Positions 56,760 to 64,000 of a stretch of DNA of 64,000 nucleotides are shown in pieces. Under the pieces are notes generated by a model. That model was given only the letters and a program-made list of their open reading frames with translations, did not search any database and was not told where the DNA came from. Source of the DNA: Oncomelania hupensis (lineage: Eukaryota; Mollusca; Gastropoda; Littorinimorpha; Pomatiopsidae); the NCBI GenBank assembly GCA_036898135.1, contig CM072513.1, forward strand, positions 15,473,931 to 15,537,930, in the 5' to 3' direction. The first letter of the stretch is position 1. Each line of letters starts with the position of its first letter. A program made the translations under genes and the position numbers.

Positions 56760-57177
56760 ATGTGGAACTTGAGGGGCCGGGTAGCTCAGTTGGTAAGAGC
56801 GTCTTGCTAGTAACCGAAAGGTCGCTGGTTCGAATCCCGGATTGGTCAACGTGTGATCATATTATTTTCCCCTTTACCAACAACTGGCCCGCTGGTGTCA
56901 GTATAAATCGGTCCAGTAGTCACCTACATGCGAAAGTGTCGTGTGACTATAATCTACAAAACAACATTCACCTATGGGGCCGGGTAGCTCAGTTGGTAAG
57001 AGCGTCTTGCTAGTAACCGCAAGGTCGCTGGTTCGAATCCCGGTTTGGTCAACGTGTGATCATATTATTTTCCCCTTTACCAACAACTGGCCCGCTGGTG
57101 TCAGTATAAATCGGCCCAGTAGTCACCTACATGCGAAAGTGTCGTGTGACTATAATCTACAAACAACATGTGGAACT
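56760..57177 (+). mobile_element. Dimeric tRNA-like SINE with 10-bp target-site duplication
   Basis: ATGTGGAACT at 56760-56769 and 57168-57177 bounds two units with a 203-bp period. The heads at 56775-56848 and 56978-57051 start GGCCGGGTAGCTCAGTTGG (perfect box A), contain an anticodon-loop-like CTAGTAA and GGTTCGAATCC (perfect box B), and can form most of an acceptor stem (GGCCGG/TTGGTC). The anticodon arm does not pair, so these are not functional tRNA genes. A shared ~110-bp body follows each. Confidence 0.9.
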
Positions 57178-57659
57178 ACCAATGGAAAGGAAACAAGAAC
57201 ACTCCAGAGAGATAGAGGTACACTTTTAAACACCAAAACCAAGATAGCAAGACATTGACATGTATTCTGAGACACGCTCACTCTAACACATTTGCATATT
57301 GTGTTAACTTACACACACTCCATTACGCCCCACGGCTACTATTGGAATAATCTGCGAGCTGTACGTGTTGCAAATAGGCTAAGCCAAATTTGTGATAAAT
57401 AAACACATGTTAACCGAGGAAAACAAACAATCAAACATTGATAAACATAGGGAATGACAATTGATGGAGATAAATCAATCAGTCTTTATGAAATGACTGC
57501 CCGGACATTTAGGTGATATGAAGCAGGTAGTGGGGAGATGTCAAAACATAGACACGCTGGACATGTCACGCATCCAGACAACAGCAACAGACAGACTAAT
57601 GTTGCCAAACTCTCCGCCACAACATCCTTCATGTCTCACCAACGGTCCCACAGGTTAAG
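57178..57659. other. No recognisable gene
   Basis: Unassigned. Confidence 0.5.
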
Positions 57660-57663
57660 GGAT

Positions 57664-58320
<657 letters not shown>

Positions 58321-58440
58321 AAAGGTAAAGGTAGTCCCATAGCCTTGTGGCCGTAGGGGAGCGTGATGTTGGAGATCACACTTATCTTGGGCCAGCGTAA
58401 TGAGGGGGATGCCCATCTCTCTCCCTCCCTGCTTTACTGT
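58321..58440 (-). mobile_element. Truncated 5S-like SINE, minus strand
   Basis: AAAGGTAAAGGTAGTCCCAT ... CTCCCTCCCTGCTTTACTG is nearly identical to 27850-27965 and lacks the 5S-like and head parts. Confidence 0.9.
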
Positions 58441-58609
58441 AGTGGCCACTAGTGGTGGTCACTGGCCTTTGAAGACACATAGACAGCCGATAATCCAGGA
58501 TAAGAGCAACAGTTCTGCTGTTGGCAATGGAATGAGTGTCCTAGTCCTTGGCTGCCTCTCTGTCTTTCTCTGTCTGAGGAGGAGGATTTTGTTGAAAAGG
58601 AGTAAGATT

Positions 58610-58652
58610 AATGGTGAGGAAAAAGATGATGATGGTGGTAGGGATGATGATT

Positions 58653-58688
<36 letters not shown>

Positions 58689-59060
58689 GTAGTGGTAGTG
58701 ATGAGGATGAGGAGGATGTTGATGATGATGATGAGGATGATGATGATGATTATGAGATTTATTAAGATGATGATGATGATGATGATTAGGATGGTAGTGG
58801 TAGTGATGAGGATGAGGAGGATGTTGATGATGATGATGAGGATGATGATGATGATGAGGAAGTGGAGGAGGAGGAAGATGAAACAGCAACATATACTCCA
58901 GGATCATAGCAGCTTTCTACTGTTGGAAAAGGGTCACTCACCATGTCTCTCTGATGCTGAGGAGGACGATGAAGATGTTGGTGATGAGGATGAGGATGTT
59001 TGTGCTGCTAATGATGATTATGAGCAGAAGGACGAGTACGAGAAAGATGATGATTATGAT
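58610..59060. repeat. (GAT)n tract with 108-bp internal duplication
   Basis: GAT/GAG triplets. The segment GGTAGTGGTAGTGATGAGG starts at about 58686 and again at about 58794. Confidence 0.9.
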
Positions 59061-60050
59061 GATAATGATAACATAAATGACTGCGGTAGCGGCAGCGGCG
59101 GTAGTGGTGGTCTGGGAAACGAACAAAACAGGTAAAAGATAAGAACAATCCCCATTGTAAAGGGAAGCAGAAAACACAAAATAAATAAATAAATAAAATA
59201 TAATGACATTTTAATAAAATCGGTACACTGAGGGTAATTATTCGGAGCCCAAGTAATTGACAGACAAAACAAACAAACAACAAAAGAAAACAACAACAAC
59301 AACAACAATCACAACGTCATACACACGTCATCACAACAGAAGTATCCATACAATGTGTCTTTTGCAAAAGAAGAAAGGACTGAAAGAGAGAACGAAAGGA
59401 AATAAAATTAAAGCGAAAGAACGAAAGTTAAAAAGAAAAAGGTACAAACTAACAGTAAAGGATTGAAAAAAAATATGACAGTATACACATGGACAGACTG
59501 ACAGTTAAGACAGATCAGCAATACTACAAACTGGGAAAGAATAACAAGAAAAAGATGACGACGAAGAACTAGAGGAAGAAAAAATATTTTGGGCAGACAA
59601 CTCAATCAATAGAAAAAACATGAGAATGAAAAACAAAAAGCAACAGAAAAAGAAAACGAACAAGAAAATAAAACTTGAACGACAGAAGAAGAAATAAACA
59701 AGAAAATTAAACTTGAACGACAGAAGAAGAAATAAACAAGAAAATTAAACTTTAACGAAATCGAAAACGAGAAAACGAAAACAAAGGCTGTTGAAGAGAA
59801 GACAGAGAGAACAAAACGGAAGAAAGCAGATTTGGAACAAAACTGTCTGGCTCAATCTACAGAAAGAAATAATCAATATAAAATCTAAATTTTTGTCTTT
59901 ACTTTGGAAAAAAGAAAGAAAAAAAAAACTACAACAATCACTCGAGCCTGGAAAATCTAAAGAGGAAAGTTTATAAAAGACTCAAGACACACACACACAC
60001 ACACCCACACACACACACACACACACATACTTGTATTCATGTTTCAATGG
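59061..60050. other. No gene; A-rich purine sequence; (CA)n 59990-60027
   Basis: AACGACAGAAGAAGAAATAA is repeated near 59678 and 59715. No supported gene. Confidence 0.5.
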
Positions 60051-60055
60051 GGTCC

Positions 60056-60245
60056 TTTGACCTAATTCGCCGCCTAAGAGGCAAATTTCTTCAAAAAAGA
60101 CACCTTTTTGCCAGAAGTTTGACCTAATTCCTCGCTCCTAAGAGACGAAGTAGGTCAAGTTTCTTGAAAAAAAGCACCCTTTTCGCAAAAAGTTTGACCT
60201 AATTCCTCGCCTATAAGGGACAAAGTAGGTCAAGTTTGTTCAAAA
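60056..60245. repeat. Approx. 70-bp tandem repeat, three copies
   Basis: TTGACCTAATTCCTCGC, AAGTAGGTCAAGTTT and AAAAGTTTGACCTAATT recur three times, the first unit more diverged. Confidence 0.8.
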
Positions 60246-60252
60246 ACACAGC

Positions 60253-60479
60253 TAGGATAAGGAACTTTCCTCGACGATTAGGGTAAGGCAGTGCCTCGAC
60301 GATTAGGGTAAGGCAGTGCCTCGAAAAGGGTTAGGGTCAGGGCTAGTTGCAGCGCTGCAACTAGCCCTGACCCTAACCCTTTTCGAGGCACTGCCTTACC
60401 CTAATCGTCGAGGCACTGCCTTACCCTAATCGTCGAGGCACTGCCTTACCCTAATCGTCGAGGAAAGTTCCTTATCCTA
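60253..60479. repeat. Large spacer-free palindrome
   Basis: Centre between 60353 and 60354 (GTTGCAGC|GCTGCAAC). The left arm of 101 bp and right arm of 126 bp match without gaps except that a 25-bp unit (CTTACCCTAATCGTCGAGGC type) is present twice on the left and three times on the right. Both arms end TAGGATAAGG/CCTTATCCTA. Confidence 0.95.
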
Positions 60480-60489
60480 CCCGTCTGGA

Positions 60490-60725
60490 AGATGCACTAC
60501 AACTACACCAGGTCAAGTGTACTTGTAGTGCATGTGCACTACAACTACACTTGACCTGGTGTAGTTGTAGTGCACATGCACTACAACTACACTTGGCCAA
60601 GTGTACTTTAAGTGCACATGCACTACAACTACACTTCGCGAAGTGAACTTTAAGTGCACATGCACTACAACTGCACTTCCATGCACTACAACTGCACTTG
60701 CATGCACTTAAAGAGCACTTGCGCG
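60490..60725. repeat. Series of nested palindromes built on TGCACTACAACTACACTT
   Basis: 60492-60577 is an 85-bp near-perfect palindrome. Two shorter hairpins follow with the same arms but different centres (GGCC near 60596, CGCG near 60638), then two TGCACTACAACTGCACTT half-sites. Confidence 0.85.
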
Positions 60726-61266
60726 CACTTTGAAAAAGTGGGGCCCTGGAAAAAAGTGGGGTCCGAGCAAAAGACCCCATTTATGATTAAAAAAACAAAG
60801 TCGAGTTCCCACTTTGACATAAATACACGTTCACACACACTCACACACACACAAACCAAAAAGACAGTAGATAAAAGCAAAAAGATTGGCACATCATAAC
60901 CTTTGCGCTAACCTCGGCGCAAAACACACAGTGAACCCTTGCCTGCAAAAACTAGTTACTGTAGGCCTACTTCAAAATGAAGCGAGGACTCAGTTGTGTG
61001 CGGACATGATCTTACAGCTCCTGAAGTCGCCAAGACACCGAGACACGCTTGCCCCGAGGGTTGACGGGATCGAGTCACGTGGTTATTGAAACCGGAAACA
61101 CGTCACTTCTAAATTAATACCTGACATCCGGTACATTCGATATTATAAGGCAGAGTGGGCAGTTTTTGAAATTTGTCATTGTAAACACCGGAAGCAGTAT
61201 AAAACGGGAATAATGGTTTGTTATTCACGGCAGATGAAACGGACAAATAATGCATTAAGAGAGAGA

Positions 61267-61322
<56 letters not shown>

Positions 61323-61556
61323 GAGAAGGAAGGTGGGGGAGAGGGGCTTACTCTCTAATTACCATTCTTTAATTCCTTCTCTCTTTCCCTCCTTTCTTTG
61401 TTTGCTTCTATTTCTTTCTAACTAACTAACTACAGTTTATTGCCCCTTTCTATCGGGAAATTCTGCAAGATGTTTGAGCTTACTTTATTAAGCAATCGAG
61501 CTGAATTAGGCTGGTTTGTAATTTATGACAGTGTTTAGACCTGATGAGCAGAGAGA
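60726..61556. other. No gene; (GA)n at 61258-61326
   Basis: (GA)n run and a short SINE tail fragment (TTTCTATCGGGAAATTC at about 61446). Otherwise unassigned. Confidence 0.55.
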
Positions 61557-63060
61557 GACTTCAGACTTCAGACTTCAGAACTTTATTTCAAAAGATTAAG
61601 ATTTTATACATGAGCCTATTCTTACAATCAGACCTTTTGTAATAAGATAAAGATAGCATCAAAATGTACTATACCATTATAAAAAAAGAAAAAAAACCAA
61701 AGAAAACAAAAACACGTTTATTACAACAAATACAAAAAAAAAACAAAAGCACAACCACCACTACTACTATGATACACGGCTAGAAACATTAAAAGCAAAT
61801 CTTATTGGGAGACAATAACAATGAAACAATCTTAAGCGGTTCAATTAGTTAAAAGCAAAGTACACAACAACAACAATTTTACATATTTAGGAAACAAATT
61901 CATCGATATCAAGCAATACATTTGATTTTTACATGCACATTTATGATATACATGTACACTATAACATGACTTTTACATTTGCAATTATGATACAGTTTAT
62001 ATTACAAAATAAATTTTTGTTTAAAATAACACTTACTATATATGTTCTGAAAATTAAAGCTGTGACATAATTACCAACTTAGCATTAATAATATTGGTTT
62101 TATTTTATCTGATTGAATAAACGGTAGCGTAGTTTTGTTTTGAAACCGCCAACTGTTGTCTGTTGTTGGATTTGTGTTGGGAGGAGGTTCCAGATTGAAG
62201 GTCCATAAAAGGAAAAGCTGGATTTAAACTTATCAGTGTGTGGTAAGGGCAATAAATACCTTTTAGACCTGATGGATGATCGACTGTTTGGGGTTGCAAA
62301 GAGAAGGACCTTTAAGTATTCAGGGAATTGATTTGTGTGAACTTTGTACATAAGCATTGCTTTGTTGTAAATAAATTGCTTATCCAAAGGTAATATTTGC
62401 AAAGTTTTATTTTGTGTACAGTAGTCAAAGTTGGGTCAGTGTGAATAAGCATAACTGCTCGTCGGTGAAGAGAGTTCAAACTTTTTTAAAGTGTCATTAC
62501 TCGCCATACACCAGATCGATGATGCATAATTTATATGAGACAAACAATGTGCATAGAAAAATGTTTTTCTAGCTTCAAGTCCAACATATTGCTTTAGTTG
62601 CTTAAGTAGAAACAAATTTCTAGATAAAATTTTGCTCACCTTATTTACATGGCAGTGCCAGTTTAATTTGTCATCAATAGCTACATCAAGTAGTTTATGC
62701 TCACGGACTTGAGTAATTGGTTTAGAATCAATGTCAAGGTTTAAGTTAAGAGGCTGTATTTGATGCTTCTGTCTTGTTGTTATTACCATTGATTTTGTTT
62801 TTATGGGGTTGAGCAACATTTTGTTTTCTTTGCACCAGTTTTGCACATCCCACAGACCTTGCTGAAGTGAAAGCTGGACTTTAGACAGATCTTTGTCAGA
62901 AGTATGTAGAGTATGGTCATCAGCAAAAATAATTCGCATGAAATGTTTGAGTTTTCAAGAGAGAAGGGTAAATCATTGATAAATAAACAAAAGAGAAGTG
63001 GACCCATAATTGAGCCTTGAGGAACGCCACATGTGAAAGTTTTATAACTTGACGATTTAC
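61557..63060 (-). pseudogene. LINE fragment, minus strand: RT C-terminal part and 3' UTR
   Basis: On the minus strand from 63060: [15 protein letters not shown] (62963-63007), then after a frame change [14 protein letters not shown] (from about 62930) with the YADD-type active site as FADD, and later KTFFYAHCLSHINYASSIW. A second frame break near 62405-62440 precedes YNKAMLMYKVHTNQFPEYLK and FYGPSIWNLLPTQIQ (62100-62402). A 3' UTR runs to 61557, where the tail reads (TGAAGTC)n on the minus strand. CR1/Jockey-like by motif. Dead by frameshifts and 5' truncation. Confidence 0.8.
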
Positions 63061-63075
63061 CATTTCAATGGACAC

Positions 63076-63078
<3 letters not shown>

Positions 63079-63140
<62 letters not shown>

Positions 63141-63256
63141 AAGAGAAAGATTATGTTTCTGTACGTATGTGTGTAACTGTGTGTGCGTGTATGTATCACT
63201 GTATAGTCGTGATTAAACGCTCGCATATGTTGTGTACGTATTTATTCAGCTTGAAG

Positions 63257-63295
<39 letters not shown>

Positions 63296-63354
63296 TGTGT
63301 GTGTGTGTGAGGATGACGTTGAGTACCCGAATGTGTGTGTGTGTGTGTGTGGGG

Positions 63355-63402
<48 letters not shown>

Positions 63403-63412
63403 ATTTGTAACT
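63079..63412. repeat. (GA)n and (GT)n microsatellites
   Basis: (GA)n at 63079-63150. (GT)n at 63258-63310 and 63330-63400. Confidence 0.95.
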
Positions 63413-64000
63413 GTGTGTGTATATATCACTGTATATGTGTGTGCGTTACATTTCCTCAAGTATTCCGATTGAAATATGTTATATCCAAGTGACGTACTGT
63501 ACAACGCACAATGACAACATGTCTCCGTTAGGCACACGTCCTACATTTAATACAGTTTCCAAAAAAAAGCAGGCAAAGGAACGCAACAAAAACTAACATT
63601 ATACACCACATCGAGACTTCTTTGTGTTTCTTTTTCTTTTTATTCTTTTTGTTTTTTCTTTTCAACAAAGGAAACGTAAAAAGTTACTGTAGAAAAAGCA
63701 AACGTTGACAAGAAACTTTCATTAAAGTATTACTCGTATTGCTTGGACGTTAATAATTATAGTGGTTTACAATAACTTTACCATTTGCGTGTGTACAAAA
63801 TTGTGCTGATATTGCATTCTTTTGTTAGTACATATCTTTTGCTCTTAATTATTACAAGCTTTTACGCTCAAAAACCTGCCTCTGGCATTCCAAGTTTCAT
63901 CTGCTCAGCTTCATTGATGATTGAAACGATGAAAACGATAATTAGTTTCTATAGCAACTAGAGCAAGCCTGCGTGGTTAACGTCAGTGTGTACAGTTTAT
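63413..64000. other. No recognisable gene
   Basis: AT-rich unassigned sequence to the window edge. Confidence 0.5.

Noticed and set aside
56775..57051. Two tRNA-Thr genes (AGT-like loop)
   Set aside because: A and B boxes and acceptor are good, but the anticodon stem does not pair, and shared bodies plus a target-site duplication show they are SINE heads.
58400..59135. Asp-rich or Met-rich proteins
   Set aside because: Frames run through the (GAT)n microsatellite and start in a SINE fragment.
60300..60400. Interstitial telomere
   Set aside because: Only isolated TTAGGGT words inside a 25-bp unit; no (TTAGGG)n run.

Overview
The window looks like nuclear DNA of an invertebrate animal, possibly a mollusc or another lophotrochozoan. 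The reasons are dense microsatellites, several non-LTR retrotransposon (LINE) fragments, tRNA- and 5S-like SINEs, and no recognisable host exon. The taxon is inference only. No host protein-coding gene could be supported.

Bases 1 to about 10,050 are different in kind: compact, AT-rich, intronless, with genes on both strands 2-40 bp apart. I read this as an integrated (endogenous) DNA virus or virus-like transposon of the Polinton / Polinton-like type, cut by the left window edge. It carries a DDE retroviral-type integrase (7420-8394), an A32-like packaging ATPase with Walker A and B motifs (6046-6658, frameshifted), the N-terminal half and C-terminal scraps of a double-jelly-roll major capsid protein (4814-6042, broken), a candidate minor capsid protein (1569-2267), and several unrecognised proteins, many with a single membrane anchor. 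No protein-primed DNA polymerase B or protease is visible; either could lie beyond base 1. Structural genes occupy the left, integrase and small membrane proteins the right. The broken capsid and ATPase genes beside several intact frames suggest a recently decaying copy.

From 10,050 to 64,000 the sequence is repeats and apparently unconstrained DNA. LINE pieces: RTE-like fragments at 10439-11700, 11741-12020, 29083-29530 and (minus) 43285-44330; a CR1/L2-like 3' end at 14440-15290; another LINE on the minus strand at 61557-63060. SINEs, several with target-site duplications: 21369-21704, 27845-28140, 32625-32912, 48715-49015, 49282-49714 and a dimer at 56770-57167. Tandem repeats: 21, 22, 28-31, 34, 56 and 60 bp minisatellites, a GATA/GACA block, and many triplet runs.

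The two most interesting items are the viral element itself and a 29-copy, about 59-bp satellite (46331-48030) whose monomer resembles the internal control region of 5S rRNA and lies between the parts of a 5S-like SINE, so it appears to have grown from inside a retroposon. A spacer-free palindrome of about 225 bp at 60253-60479 is also notable.
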